Source of the DNA: Mesobacterium_A sp034670065
GTDB lineage: Bacteria > Pseudomonadota > Alphaproteobacteria > Rhodobacterales > Rhodobacteraceae
Direction of reading: 5' to 3'
NCBI GenBank assembly: GCA_034670065.1
Contig: JAXMOG010000005.1
Coordinates: 186,001 to 250,000 of the forward strand
DNA length: 64,000 nt
Numbering within the stretch: the first letter of the stretch is position 1; every line of letters begins with the position of its first letter. A program made the translations under genes and the position numbers. A model generated the notes under the pieces. The model made no database searches. It was not told where the DNA came from and saw only the letters and a list, made by a program, of their open reading frames with translations. Below are positions 25,981 to 35,591 of the stretch, in pieces.

Positions 25981-26886
25981 ATGACCACCTCTTCGCTTTC
26001 TCCCGATCCTCTGCTGCAAGAAATCATTGGGCCAACGCCCGGCCAGAAACTTCGACGCCGCGTTGTCGGCCACCGGGGTTTGTTGCTTGGCGGCATTGTC
26101 CTTGTGGTTCTGGTGATCGTGGCCTTGTTTGCCCCATTGATCGCGCCGCATGATCCCTACGCCCAGAACTTGATGGGCCGTCTGCAACCGCCTGTATTCT
26201 TGGGGGGCACATGGGAACATGTGCTTGGCACCGATCATCTGGGTCGTGACTACCTGTCCCGTCTGATCTATGGCGCACGTGTTTCGCTGTTGATCGGCAC
26301 GGTTGCAGCGCTGATTTCGGGAACCATCGGAACCATCCTTGGCGTCAGTGCGGGCTATTTCGGTGGCCGTGTGGACGCGGTTGTAACCTTCCTGATCAAC
26401 GTGCGTCTGGCGCTACCGGTGGTGCTGGTGGCGCTGGCGGTGGTCGCCTTGCTGGGCGGTTCCTTGCAGGTTGTGATCTTTGTGCTTGGTCTGCTGTTGT
26501 GGGACCGTTTCGCAGTGGTGATGCGCACATCGACCTTGCAGGTGCGAAACCGAGATTATGTGACAGCGGCTTCGGCAATTGGCGCATCTACCACGCGCGT
26601 AATCCTGTCTGAGATCATGCCCAACATCATGAACAATCTGATTGTCGTGATCACCCTTGAAATGGCCCATGCAATCTTGCTCGAAGCTGTGCTGTCCTTT
26701 CTGGGACTTGGCGTTCAGCCACCAACCCCATCCTGGGGGCTGATGGTTTCCGAAGGCAAGAACATGATGCTGTTCGAACCTTGGCTGGTGCTAATTCCCG
26801 GGGCGGTACTGTTTGTGCTGGTGCTGTCCATCAATTTGCTTGGGGATGGCCTGCGCGATGTCTCAGCCCCCGAAGGTCGGAGCTAA
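25981..26886 (+). CDS. Peptide ABC transporter permease (DppC type)
   Basis: A 301-residue inner-membrane permease. The N-terminal OppC-like region (residues 18-50, ending in a first membrane helix) is followed by GTDHLGRDYLSRLIYGARVS (about 82-101), the hallmark of DppC/OppC. The coupling loop is DYVTAASAIGASTTRVILSEIMP, and FLGLGVQPPTPSWG near 240 is conserved in the family. It pairs with the preceding DppB-type gene and is followed 3 bases later by the first ATPase. Confidence 0.93.
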   Translation: MTTSSLSPDPLLQEIIGPTPGQKLRRRVVGHRGLLLGGIVLVVLVIVALFAPLIAPHDPYAQNLMGRLQPPVFLGGTWEHVLGTDHLGRDYLSRLIYGARVSLLIGTVAALISGTIGTILGVSAGYFGGRVDAVVTFLINVRLALPVVLVALAVVALLGGSLQVVIFVLGLLLWDRFAVVMRTSTLQVRNRDYVTAASAIGASTTRVILSEIMPNIMNNLIVVITLEMAHAILLEAVLSFLGLGVQPPTPSWGLMVSEGKNMMLFEPWLVLIPGAVLFVLVLSINLLGDGLRDVSAPEGRS

Positions 26887-26889
26887 CCC

Positions 26890-27903
26890 ATGACCGTATC
26901 GCAAGAAAACCCAATATTGACGGTCAAAAACCTGACCATTGATATACCAACCGACACCGGAACCCTGCATGCGGTTCGTGGCATTGATTTCGATCTGAAG
27001 CGCGGTGAAACCCTGTGTATCGTGGGCGAAAGCGGGTCTGGTAAATCGCTGACATCGCTTGCCGTCATGGGGCTGCTTGGTAACGCCATCAAACCCCGCG
27101 CGGATGTCATGGATTTTGACGGCACCGCCTTGCTGGATGCCAACAAACGCACGCTCCGCGACATCCGCGGGGCGCGCATATCGATGATCTTTCAAGAGCC
27201 GATGACCTCGCTCAATCCATCTTATACGATCGGTGATCAGTTGATGGAGGCTCTGCTGATCCATGGCGGCACCAGCCGCAAAGCTGCGCGTGCAAAGGCT
27301 GTTGAGCTGCTGCAAAAGGTCGGCATTACCGCTGCCGAAAGCCGTTTGTCGCAATTCCCCCACCAGCTGTCGGGCGGGTTGCGTCAACGGGTCATGATCG
27401 CCATGGCTTTGATGTGTGAACCGGAACTGATCATCGCGGATGAACCGACCACGGCGTTGGACGTGACGATCCAGGCCCAGATTCTGCGTCTTTTGGTGGA
27501 TCTTCAGGCCGAGATGGGCATGGCGATGATCTTGATCACCCATGACCTGGGCGTTGTGGCCCGCGTCGCTGACAAGGTTGCGGTTATGTATGCCGGTGAA
27601 TTGGTCGAAACCGGACCCACTGCCGATCTCTTCGCAGCACCGTCGCATCCTTATACACGCGGGTTGCTGAATTGCATTCCGCTGCCCGGAAAGACAGAGC
27701 GCGGCGCAGAGCTGGGCACCATTCCAGGCATTGTGCCCTCCTTAGTGGGCGACGTATCGGGTTGTACTTTCCGTACCCGATGCGCCCATGCCACTGCCGC
27801 TTGTCGCGGCGATATCCCACGGCATGTCACCACAGATGGCCGTCATGCCTTTCGTTGCGTTGATCCGCAGGGCTTTGCACATTCACAGGAGGCCCAGGCA
27901 TGA
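26890..27903 (+). CDS. Peptide ABC transporter ATPase (DppD type)
   Basis: A 337-residue ATPase. Walker A is GESGSGKS (about 46-53), the Q-loop follows in IFQEPMTSLNP, the signature is LSGGLRQR and Walker B is LIIADEP. The C-terminal oligopeptide-transporter extension carries the cysteine cluster CTFRTRCAHATAAC. It powers import together with the DppF-type protein; the two starts and stops overlap by 4 bases. Confidence 0.94.
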   Translation: MTVSQENPILTVKNLTIDIPTDTGTLHAVRGIDFDLKRGETLCIVGESGSGKSLTSLAVMGLLGNAIKPRADVMDFDGTALLDANKRTLRDIRGARISMIFQEPMTSLNPSYTIGDQLMEALLIHGGTSRKAARAKAVELLQKVGITAAESRLSQFPHQLSGGLRQRVMIAMALMCEPELIIADEPTTALDVTIQAQILRLLVDLQAEMGMAMILITHDLGVVARVADKVAVMYAGELVETGPTADLFAAPSHPYTRGLLNCIPLPGKTERGAELGTIPGIVPSLVGDVSGCTFRTRCAHATAACRGDIPRHVTTDGRHAFRCVDPQGFAHSQEAQA

Positions 27904-28892
27904 GCCCTTCAAACTCGCCCGTTCTGGAGCTTCGCGACGTCACCAAGGTCTATACGGTTAAGCAAGGCCTTATGGGCAAACCCAAATCTCTGACCGCGCT
28001 AAATGGAATCTCGCTAAAACTGGACGCCGGCGATGTGCTTGGGCTGGTCGGTGAAAGCGGATGCGGCAAGTCCACGCTGGCCAAAATTCTGCTGGGACTG
28101 GAAGCCCCCACATCAGGGCAGGTTCTGGTGGAAGGCAAGCCGATTGGCGGCGAAAACCGGCTGCAACTGGCCCGCCGGATTCAACCTATCTTTCAGGATC
28201 CCTATTCATCACTGAACCCGCGCAAAAGCATCGAAGATATCATCGCCCTGCCCCTGCGCGTGCACAAGGTTGGTGACGAGGCATCGCGACTGAAGAAAGT
28301 CCGCGAAATTCTGGATGTCGTCGGCCTGCCTAGCCGGGTGTTAACAAACTACCCCAGCCAAATGTCAGGCGGTCAACGCCAGCGCGTTGCCATTGCCCGC
28401 GCGCTTGTCATGCGGCCCGAGATTGTGATCTGCGATGAGCCGACATCCGCGCTGGATGTTTCGGTCCAAAGTCAGATCTTGAATTTGCTTGGCGATCTAC
28501 GCCGCGAATTCAATCTGACCTATCTTTTCATCAGTCATGATCTGGCGGTGGTCGAGCATTTGGCGACCAAGGTTGCAGTGATGTATCTGGGCCAAGTTGT
28601 TGAGGAAAACAGCGTTGATGGCCTGTTTGAAGAAACGCGTCACCCCTATTCCAAAGCGTTGCTGGACTCTGTTTTGACGCCAGAGCCTGATCTTGAAGTG
28701 CCCGACACGCAGTTGGGGATGGCTTATCCCAACCCCATTGACCCGCCGTCGGGATGTCACTTTCACCCGCGGTGTGCCGCTGCAACCGATCTGTGCAAAC
28801 AACAGGCCCCGCGCGAACAGTTCACACCTTATGGGCGCATCAAATGCCACCTGCATGACGCGGACACAGTATCAAAAATGACCAAGGTCTGA
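27900..28892 (+). CDS. Peptide ABC transporter ATPase (DppF type)
   Basis: A 330-residue ATPase. Walker A is GESGCGKS (about 53-60), the Q-loop lies in IFQDPYSSLNPRKS, the signature is MSGGQRQR and Walker B is IVICDEP. The C-terminal cysteine cluster CHFHPRCAAATDLC is typical of peptide ABC ATPases. It overlaps the DppD-type gene by 4 bases. A gap of 207 bases separates it from the M20 peptidase gene. Confidence 0.94.
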   Translation: MSPSNSPVLELRDVTKVYTVKQGLMGKPKSLTALNGISLKLDAGDVLGLVGESGCGKSTLAKILLGLEAPTSGQVLVEGKPIGGENRLQLARRIQPIFQDPYSSLNPRKSIEDIIALPLRVHKVGDEASRLKKVREILDVVGLPSRVLTNYPSQMSGGQRQRVAIARALVMRPEIVICDEPTSALDVSVQSQILNLLGDLRREFNLTYLFISHDLAVVEHLATKVAVMYLGQVVEENSVDGLFEETRHPYSKALLDSVLTPEPDLEVPDTQLGMAYPNPIDPPSGCHFHPRCAAATDLCKQQAPREQFTPYGRIKCHLHDADTVSKMTKV

Positions 28893-29099
28893 TTGCGCTG
28901 CGATGAATCCCAACCTGTCAATAACCCAGGCCACCTCAAAAACGGTTATCCAGACCGACCTTGATGTGGTTGCTGCCCAACGATGCGGGACCGCCCAAGA
29001 TGGCGCTGCAAGTGTCATGCGGCGCGGAACGCTGAATTCTGGATGCACAGAAATAATGTCGCCCTGGGGCGATGCAATTAACGAAAGCGAGGCCTTTGG

Positions 29100-30500
29100 A
29101 TGAGCCGTAAAGATGCCCTGAAACGGGCAACCGAATATTTTGAAACCGGGCAACTCCAATCTGATTTGGCCAAGATGGTGACCTACCGCAGTGAAAGCCA
29201 AAATCCCGATCAGGCCCCTGTGCTTGAACAATACCTGAAAGAAGCCATTCAGCCGCGCTTGGAAGCCATGGGTTTTGAGTGCAAGCTCTACGACAATCCC
29301 AGCTCCAACCCTATCGGCGGGCCGTTCCTGCTTGGCACTCGGATCGAAGACCCGGACCTGCCGACTGTACTGACCTATGGCCATGGCGATGTGATTTGGG
29401 GACAAGATGGCGAATGGCGCGAGGATCTAACGCCATTTGAGCTGATCGAGGACGGCGACCGTTTGTATGGCCGCGGAACCGCTGACAACAAAGTGCAGCA
29501 CCTGGTCAATATCGCTGCGCTGGAATCCGTTCTGGCTGTGCGCGGCAAGCTGGGCTTCAACGTCAACATCGTTTTGGAAATGAGCGAAGAAATCGGCTCT
29601 CCCGGCTTGGCGGAAATGATGGATATCCATCGCGACACCATGATGGCGGATGTGTTGATCGCCTCTGACGGGCCCCGGCTGAGTGCAGAACGCCCGACCA
29701 TGTTCATGGGTGCGCGAGGCGGCTTGGGCTTCGATTTGGTGGTGGACCTGCGCCAAGGCGCTCATCACTCGGGCAACTGGGGCGGTCTGTTGGCTGATCC
29801 TGCAATTATCCTGACGCATGCACTGGCCAGCATCACCGACGCGCGCGGCCAATTGCAGATCCCCGAATGGCGGCCAACCAGCCTGACACCATCTTTGCGC
29901 GACGCTTTGCGTGATTTGCCCGTCGGCACAGACGAAGAACCGAAGGTGGATGAAGATTGGGGCGAAGCAGACCTGACCCCCGCTGAACGGGCCTATGGCT
30001 GGAACAGCTTCACCATTCAGGCGATGAAAGCAGGCGTGCCAGAAGCCCCTGTTAATGCCATCGCACCAATGGCTTGGGCGCGTTGCCAATTGCGCTATGT
30101 CGTTGGCACAGACCCAGAGGCTGTCGTGCCAGCCCTGCGCCGCCATCTGGATGCAAACGGATTTGAAAAAGTGCAAATTCGCCAATTGGAAAAGGGGATT
30201 TTCGGCGCAACACGTCTGGACCCTGGACACCCTTGGGTAACTTATGTGCGTGACTCCCTTAAGGAAACGACCGGGAAAGATCCGCATGTTCTGCCCAATC
30301 TGGCCGGGTCCTTGCCCAATGATTGCTTTGCTGATGTTCTGGGCATCCCGACTATCTGGATTCCGCACAGCTATCTTGGCTGCAATCAACACGCCCCTGA
30401 TGAACATGTCCTGAAGCCGGTTTGTCTGGAATCGATGCAAGTGATGGCTGGACTGTTCTGGGACATCGGCACCAGCACGCCTGATAATCCATCCGCTTAA
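29100..30500 (+). CDS. M20-family metallopeptidase
   Basis: A 466-residue cytoplasmic dipeptidase/amidohydrolase. Metal and catalytic blocks are YGHGDVIWGQD (about 98-108), GRGTADNKVQH (about 124-134) and LEMSEEIGSPG (about 160-170, with the Glu-Glu pair). The dimerisation domain lies between about 205 and 345, and IPHSYLGCNQHAPDEHV near the end carries the last metal ligand. It lies after the Dpp-type importer on the same strand and probably hydrolyses the imported compound. Related enzymes act on dipeptides, N-acyl or N-carbamoyl amino acids, so the substrate is open. Confidence 0.88.
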   Translation: MSRKDALKRATEYFETGQLQSDLAKMVTYRSESQNPDQAPVLEQYLKEAIQPRLEAMGFECKLYDNPSSNPIGGPFLLGTRIEDPDLPTVLTYGHGDVIWGQDGEWREDLTPFELIEDGDRLYGRGTADNKVQHLVNIAALESVLAVRGKLGFNVNIVLEMSEEIGSPGLAEMMDIHRDTMMADVLIASDGPRLSAERPTMFMGARGGLGFDLVVDLRQGAHHSGNWGGLLADPAIILTHALASITDARGQLQIPEWRPTSLTPSLRDALRDLPVGTDEEPKVDEDWGEADLTPAERAYGWNSFTIQAMKAGVPEAPVNAIAPMAWARCQLRYVVGTDPEAVVPALRRHLDANGFEKVQIRQLEKGIFGATRLDPGHPWVTYVRDSLKETTGKDPHVLPNLAGSLPNDCFADVLGIPTIWIPHSYLGCNQHAPDEHVLKPVCLESMQVMAGLFWDIGTSTPDNPSA

Positions 30501-30522
30501 ATTCGGTTAGGCGTTCATCCCA

Positions 30523-30565
30523 AAACCTGTGCCCGCTGTTGAATCTTAACAGCAGGCACAGGTTT
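30523..30565. terminator. Bidirectional terminator hairpin
   Basis: Two 18-base arms (30523-30540 and 30548-30565) pair with one mismatch around a 7-base loop; arms begin AAACCTGTGCC and end GGCACAGGTTT. It separates the convergent M20 peptidase and YhaN-like genes, with A/T tails inside the stem that allow use from both sides. Confidence 0.82.
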
Positions 30566-30584
30566 GCCAGCCGGCAACCTAATA

Positions 30585-33203
30585 TCAGACGTCGGTAATT
30601 TCCACCTTGGGCCGTGTTCCACCAAGGTCTTGAAATGCCAATTGGCGGCAAGAAAACACAATGATCTGTTGATCTTGCGCAACGCGAGTCAGTGCGGTGA
30701 ACATTTTGATAATCCGGTCATCGTCTGAATAGACAAGCGCGTCATCCAAAATGATTGGCATGTGCCGACCTTGGCGCGCAAACAGTCGGGCGAAGGCCAA
30801 CCGCGTCAGAATGGCGATTTGCTCTTTCGTGCCACCGGACAAAACCTCAAGCGTCTCTTCGGCATCATCCCGCATAAGCCCAGTTGGCAACATACTATCA
30901 CTGTCAAAACTCAGTGCTGCATCGCGATGCAATATCGACAGAAGCGGCTTAAGTTCCTCCTGTACGGGCCCGAAATAGGTGTCGCGGGCAGCGTCACGCT
31001 CGGCCTCCAATGCGGTCTGCAAGCGACGCAACGCTGCGGCCTGTTTGGCAAAGCGCGCCTCGGTTGCACGAACAGTCTCCAGCTCTCCGATCAACTCGTC
31101 CCGGCGCTCTTCGATGCCGTTACCCGCCAGAGTTCGGATTTCAGAGGTCAGGGCTGCCAATTGTTCACCAAGCTGAGCGCGTTCTTGCCGCGCCGCCGCT
31201 ATGGCCGCTTCGGCACGTTTCAATTCTGCCTCGGCGGTTCCCATATCTGGTGCGGCGGCGACCACGGCTTTCAATTCGGCTTCCGCGGCAAGCAAAGCGT
31301 CATGTTCTGTGGCTTGATGCCTCAAATGCTCTGCACGTCGGCTGTTGCGTGTCTCGGTTGGGCCCGCGTCTGTTTCAGCTCGCGCCAGCGCGGTTTTCGC
31401 GGCCTGCGCAGTGGTGCTCAGCGCCACAGCCCTTTCCCGTGCGGCGGCATGGGTTGCATCGGCATCACCCAAGCGCTGAGCCGCCTCACTTTCGGCGTCT
31501 TCAGCTTGGGTCAGATGGGTCTCCAAGTCGGCGATTGCAGGCAACACGGCCTCATGCGCATCAATCGCGGCCAAATCGGCGTCCGCCTTGGCAGTGCGCA
31601 GCGCTTCTATCCCTTTGGGAGCAAGTGTATCCAGGATCGCCTGCGCCAATCCAGCCTTCGCTTCTGCATCGGTTCGGGTGGCTGCCAACATCCGTGCTTC
31701 GTGTATGGTCGTGGCTCCGGCCTTGGACAATTCAACTTTCAGCGCACGCTCTGCCGCATCCACACGCGCCTTACCCTCCTCACCAGCAGCCTTTGCCTGA
31801 ATGGTCATGGTGCCAAGCCCAGGCAAATCAAACTGGGCTTCACCTTCTATTAAGGCAGATTGCTCTTCCGTTATAATATCTCCATTCCGCGTGATACGTT
31901 CTGTACCGGTATAAGCCATGCGAACGGTCGTCGCCTGTGCCGAAACCGCCGCGACCAGTTTGGAAACTTTTGCATCAGCGTCTTCTACACGCCTTAACCA
32001 TTCGGACGTTGCCAAGGACGCCTTAATCGCGGCCCGCGCTGCATCTCTGTCACCAAGCGCTTTTTCAGCGTTGGAAATCTGATCGGCCAGCTGAGCCGCT
32101 TCTGCCTTTGCCTTTCGTGACGCAACTTGGCGGCGCGTCGCTTCCAGCTGTTTGCGCGCCTCTCCAACAGCCTTGGTTGCAGCTTTGTGGTGCGCTTGTG
32201 CTGTTTCCCGAACATCCTGCAAACGCTGCGCGTCTTTCGCCGCATCATCAGCTGCCATCATGGTCGCGGCGGCCTGCTTTTGCGTGGCTTCCAGTGTGCT
32301 GAGGGCTACCAGAAAAGCGTCCAAATTCTGCTGCGCGCTTTTGGCCTTCAAGACAACCAAATCCCGCTTTTGTTGGGCAGCTTTCACCGCGCCGACATGC
32401 GCCCGCGCCTCTTCCATTGCGGCTTTGGCCGCAGAGAAAGCGCCCTCACGGCGGGCTTTTGCATCAGCATTGTCCAGCCGTTTCAAAGCCGCCTCCGCCT
32501 GTTTGCGGTTGTGCAAAGCCTGTTGAAGCGTATCGACTTGCGCAGACACCGCGGACAATTGCGCAGCAAGCACCTCTGCCTCATCAGACGCGGCTTTCCA
32601 CGTACCGGATTTGCGGCCTGTTTTGGTTGTGATCTGATCCAGACGTTCGGCGACGCTGCGCATCACACGATCCATCCGCCGACCACCGGTCATGGCATCA
32701 ATCTCCCCCGCGACCGAAGACAAAAGATCGCGGCGGGTTTCCATCAGTTGCGATTTTTCCTTGGCGCTGTCCGGCTCTAATCCCAACAAGCCCTGACGAA
32801 CCCATAGCAACCCAGCAGGCCCATCATTGGCCGTGCCCAAAATGGTGGAAATCCAACGTTCCGCTTCATCATCCTGCGCCACCGCCACGCCATCCGGCAG
32901 ACGTGTGATTTTGGCGGACTTCTTTGACAAAAAGCGTTTTTCCACACGGAACAATCCCTGCTCCGTTTCCACATCTGCCGCGACCTGAACAGCCCCACCC
33001 GCATAGGGTTGCAGCGATTTTACCGTTTTTGCAGAGGAGCTGTATTTTTCGAAAAACAACGCATGAACCGCATCGAAAAAGGTCGACTTCCCGAACTCAT
33101 TCGCCTCTGAAACAACGGTGATCCCGCCCCCTATCCCGGTGATAGAGGCGCGTTTTCCGGTAAACCTGCGCACATTGGTCAGATGGAGGGCCAGTAGTTT
33201 CAT
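30585..33203 (-). CDS. SMC/Rad50-like ATPase (YhaN type)
   Basis: An 872-residue ATPase with N- and C-terminal nucleotide-binding halves and a long coiled coil of about 190-700, rich in Ala, Glu, Lys and Arg. The N-terminal P-loop reads EANEFGKST (residues 33-41): the usual first glycine is a glutamate, while G38, K39 and S40 are kept. The C-terminal half has the signature SGGTKEQ and Walker B PIILDDALVYSDDD. The gene starts directly after the metallophosphoesterase stop, the SbcC-SbcD / YhaN-YhaO arrangement, so a DNA end-processing role in repair is likely. The family YhaN rather than SbcC is suggested by length. Confidence 0.82.
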   Translation of the reverse strand: MKLLALHLTNVRRFTGKRASITGIGGGITVVSEANEFGKSTFFDAVHALFFEKYSSSAKTVKSLQPYAGGAVQVAADVETEQGLFRVEKRFLSKKSAKITRLPDGVAVAQDDEAERWISTILGTANDGPAGLLWVRQGLLGLEPDSAKEKSQLMETRRDLLSSVAGEIDAMTGGRRMDRVMRSVAERLDQITTKTGRKSGTWKAASDEAEVLAAQLSAVSAQVDTLQQALHNRKQAEAALKRLDNADAKARREGAFSAAKAAMEEARAHVGAVKAAQQKRDLVVLKAKSAQQNLDAFLVALSTLEATQKQAAATMMAADDAAKDAQRLQDVRETAQAHHKAATKAVGEARKQLEATRRQVASRKAKAEAAQLADQISNAEKALGDRDAARAAIKASLATSEWLRRVEDADAKVSKLVAAVSAQATTVRMAYTGTERITRNGDIITEEQSALIEGEAQFDLPGLGTMTIQAKAAGEEGKARVDAAERALKVELSKAGATTIHEARMLAATRTDAEAKAGLAQAILDTLAPKGIEALRTAKADADLAAIDAHEAVLPAIADLETHLTQAEDAESEAAQRLGDADATHAAARERAVALSTTAQAAKTALARAETDAGPTETRNSRRAEHLRHQATEHDALLAAEAELKAVVAAAPDMGTAEAELKRAEAAIAAARQERAQLGEQLAALTSEIRTLAGNGIEERRDELIGELETVRATEARFAKQAAALRRLQTALEAERDAARDTYFGPVQEELKPLLSILHRDAALSFDSDSMLPTGLMRDDAEETLEVLSGGTKEQIAILTRLAFARLFARQGRHMPIILDDALVYSDDDRIIKMFTALTRVAQDQQIIVFSCRQLAFQDLGGTRPKVEITDV

Positions 33204-34322
33204 TCACGCCTCCATTGCTAAAGAGAACAGGTGTGACAGCGCGGCTTGGGCCGTCGCGCGCGCGTCTGGCGTTAGCCCCTCGTCAGCGGCTTCTTTGGCC
33301 AAAACCTCTGCGGCGGCCCGCAGTGCGCCTTGTCGGTCAATCAAATCCAGATCCGAGGTATCATAGGTCAACCCCAACGCCCCGAAGTCAGCGCGATGCC
33401 ACAAGAAATCCGGGGCCACTTTGGTGCAGGCTGCCTCAACCGCGGCGCGGTTTGTAGGACTTGCCCGGCCTGTGATCACCACGTCAAACAAGGTTAAGGC
33501 GCGGTCCTGCAACTCTGGCAAGACCTTGGCATGGGCTGCCACGCAATCTTCAACATCGGTCAGGTCCAGCAACTCTCGCCGCCAATGGATGGTACCGGTT
33601 CGCACTGACGTAACCTGCGCCGGCGCGTTCTGCCCGGCGATTTCGACAAGCAGGGCCGAAGGTGTCTGTGTGTGTTTGAAACCGTCCGCTTCGGGCGCGC
33701 CGGAATACCATGTCACCGGCCCAATCTGCATTTGCCCGTGCCAATCACCCAACCCCAAATAGTGTAAACCAGCCCGCGCGGCCCGATCAGGCGCAATGAC
33801 AGACGAACCGCCCTCTTCGCTGCTATCGAAATCGGTTACAGACCCATGCGCCAAGCCAATACGCAGCATCTGACCCGTTTCCGCGCCATCAAACCAGTCC
33901 GTCAAATCGCGCCCTGGGTTCCGCTCAGTAGGTGGCGCAGGCAACAACGCGGTGTCCGGGTTCAATACAAGCGGCGCCGGGTCCAAAACCAAAACCACAT
34001 TTGGCGGGGCGTCTTGTGCGACTTGGCGCCAAAGCTCGGTTGCATTGGCATGATCATGGTTGCCCGGCATCAACACCCAAGTCACATGGTCAGCCGCACG
34101 CATAACATTAAGGGCCTGCCGGATGACCGAAGGCGCAGGCGTTGTCTGGTCAAACGTGTCCCCGGCCAGCAAAATATGGCTTGCATCATGCTGCTTGGCC
34201 AAAGTGGCCAGCCGAAGTGGTGCATCCGCACGCGCCTGCCGCAAACGTACCCGTACGTCTTCTGGAAAGCGGCCAAACGGTTTTCCAAGATGCAAATCAG
34301 AGGAGTGAATAAACTTCAGCAA
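33204..34322 (-). CDS. Metallophosphoesterase (YhaO/SbcD-like nuclease)
   Basis: A calcineurin-like phosphoesterase, the probable nuclease partner of the SMC-like ATPase that follows without a gap. Metal-binding blocks are complete: HSSDLHLG (D9, H11), LAGDTFD, MPGNHDH, LAHGSVTD and LGDWHG. The C-terminal 150 residues form the capping/partner-binding region. The family N-terminus LKFIHSSDLHLG points to a TTG start at 34322 (372 residues). An ATG at 34388 would add 22 residues that look non-conserved; neither start has a strong ribosome site. Confidence 0.8.
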   Translation of the reverse strand: MLKFIHSSDLHLGKPFGRFPEDVRVRLRQARADAPLRLATLAKQHDASHILLAGDTFDQTTPAPSVIRQALNVMRAADHVTWVLMPGNHDHANATELWRQVAQDAPPNVVLVLDPAPLVLNPDTALLPAPPTERNPGRDLTDWFDGAETGQMLRIGLAHGSVTDFDSSEEGGSSVIAPDRAARAGLHYLGLGDWHGQMQIGPVTWYSGAPEADGFKHTQTPSALLVEIAGQNAPAQVTSVRTGTIHWRRELLDLTDVEDCVAAHAKVLPELQDRALTLFDVVITGRASPTNRAAVEAACTKVAPDFLWHRADFGALGLTYDTSDLDLIDRQGALRAAAEVLAKEAADEGLTPDARATAQAALSHLFSLAMEA

Positions 34323-34599
34323 TTGGTATGACTTTCCGTCGGCAGGTCTTTGAATGGTTAATCGGCCAGTGGCGCGAAGCCCGATCATCCGTCATGTCGA
34401 AAACCAATGAATCTCTTCTGTCGCCGGAAGTCCAGCAGCGACCCTTCGGTCGACTTGTTTCGTTTGGTCCTTAAAGTATGTGCAACATGCGGCCAATCTC
34501 GTTCCAATTCGCCCAGCCCCCGTTTCGGCACCGTATGGCGTGTGATGCGACCATCGGTCTATACTGGACCACGTGACCCCCAATTGGACCGGGACCGGG

Positions 34600-35487
34600 A
34601 TGGACAAGCTTTCTGTCATGAATGCCTATTGCCGCATCGTGGAGCGCGGCAGCTTTGCCCGCGCGGCAGAAGATTTGGGGGTGTCCCCGGCCCTGCTAAG
34701 CCGAGAGGTTAAGCTGTTGGAGGATAGTCTGGGCTGTACCCTGATCACCCGCACAACACGGTCAATGTCGGTGACGGATCAGGGGCGCTTATACTACGAA
34801 GAGGCGCAAGGTATCCTGAAAGCCGTCGCTCAGGTCGAAGACCGCATTCGTGACGGTGTCGGCGCGGTTCGAGGACACTTGAAGGTCAATGTATCAAGCT
34901 CTTTCGGGCAAGTGGTCATCGCGCCGTTCCTGCCTGAGTTTTTGGACAAATACCCGGACTTGAAGCTGACCCTGTCGCTAGATGACCGGGTTGTGGATAT
35001 GGTCGAGGGTGGCTTTGACCTGTCTATTCGCATCCGCTCCGCAATGCCGGATTCAGCGCTGATCGCCCGGCGGATTGGCACGGCCCGACAACGGATATTT
35101 GCTTCCCGCACCTATCTTGAACGTGCCGGAACCCCGCATTCACCCGCTTGTATTCCGCAGCACAGGGTTGTCGGCTTTTTGCTGGCAGATCATTTGACAA
35201 CTTGGACCCTGTCTGGCCCTGGCGGTAGTCAAACCGTTGACATTGATCCTTCGGTCCGGGTCGGCAACAGCTTGGTTTTGCGCGATTTGCTGATTGCGGG
35301 TCACGGCATCGGCACCCTGCCGGATTTTGTTGCCGATGGGCCCGTTTCACGCGGTGAACTTGTGCGCGTGCTGCCAGAGTGGGAATTGCCCGCGCCGGAA
35401 ATATTTGCCGTCACAGCGTCCAGGCTGGGCATGGATGCGCGCGTCAGTGCATTTATTGAACATCTGCGCAAAGCCCTGCGGGGCTGA
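34600..35487 (+). CDS. LysR-family transcriptional regulator
   Basis: A 295-residue regulator. The winged HTH is at 1-60 (YCRIVERGSFARAAEDLGVS, ALLSREVKLLEDSLGCTLI) and the effector domain starts near 85 (GHLKVNVSSSFGQVVIAPFL). DRVVDMVEGGFDLSIRI is typical of the CrgA-like subgroup that often controls oxidoreductase genes. ATG 34600 is preceded by GGGACCGGG; the in-frame ATG at 34573 adds only nine residues. It lies 104 bases before wrbA on the same strand and may control wrbA and the EamA gene. Confidence 0.88.
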   Translation: MDKLSVMNAYCRIVERGSFARAAEDLGVSPALLSREVKLLEDSLGCTLITRTTRSMSVTDQGRLYYEEAQGILKAVAQVEDRIRDGVGAVRGHLKVNVSSSFGQVVIAPFLPEFLDKYPDLKLTLSLDDRVVDMVEGGFDLSIRIRSAMPDSALIARRIGTARQRIFASRTYLERAGTPHSPACIPQHRVVGFLLADHLTTWTLSGPGGSQTVDIDPSVRVGNSLVLRDLLIAGHGIGTLPDFVADGPVSRGELVRVLPEWELPAPEIFAVTASRLGMDARVSAFIEHLRKALRG

Positions 35488-35591
35488 CATTCTTCAACCC
35501 ACGTAAAGAATGATGTGACAGCGGACCGGTTAATCCCAACCGGGAATTCCGCGATCTTCTCATAAACGCGATCACACTTTGAGAGGTTCCA

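Noticed and set aside
28903..29103. A 66-codon frame between the DppF-type ATPase and the M20 peptidase, overlapping the latter by 4 bases
   Set aside because: The ATGA overlap is suggestive, but the product matches nothing known, has odd composition and no good ribosome site. It is left as unassigned intergenic sequence.
29427..30440. Minus-strand open frame of 337 codons
   Set aside because: It is opposite the M20 peptidase, whose metal-binding motifs are complete.
30762..31876. Long plus-strand frames of 363 and 288 codons
   Set aside because: They are antisense to the coiled-coil region of the YhaN-like ATPase; repetitive Ala/Glu codons in high-GC DNA keep the other strand open.
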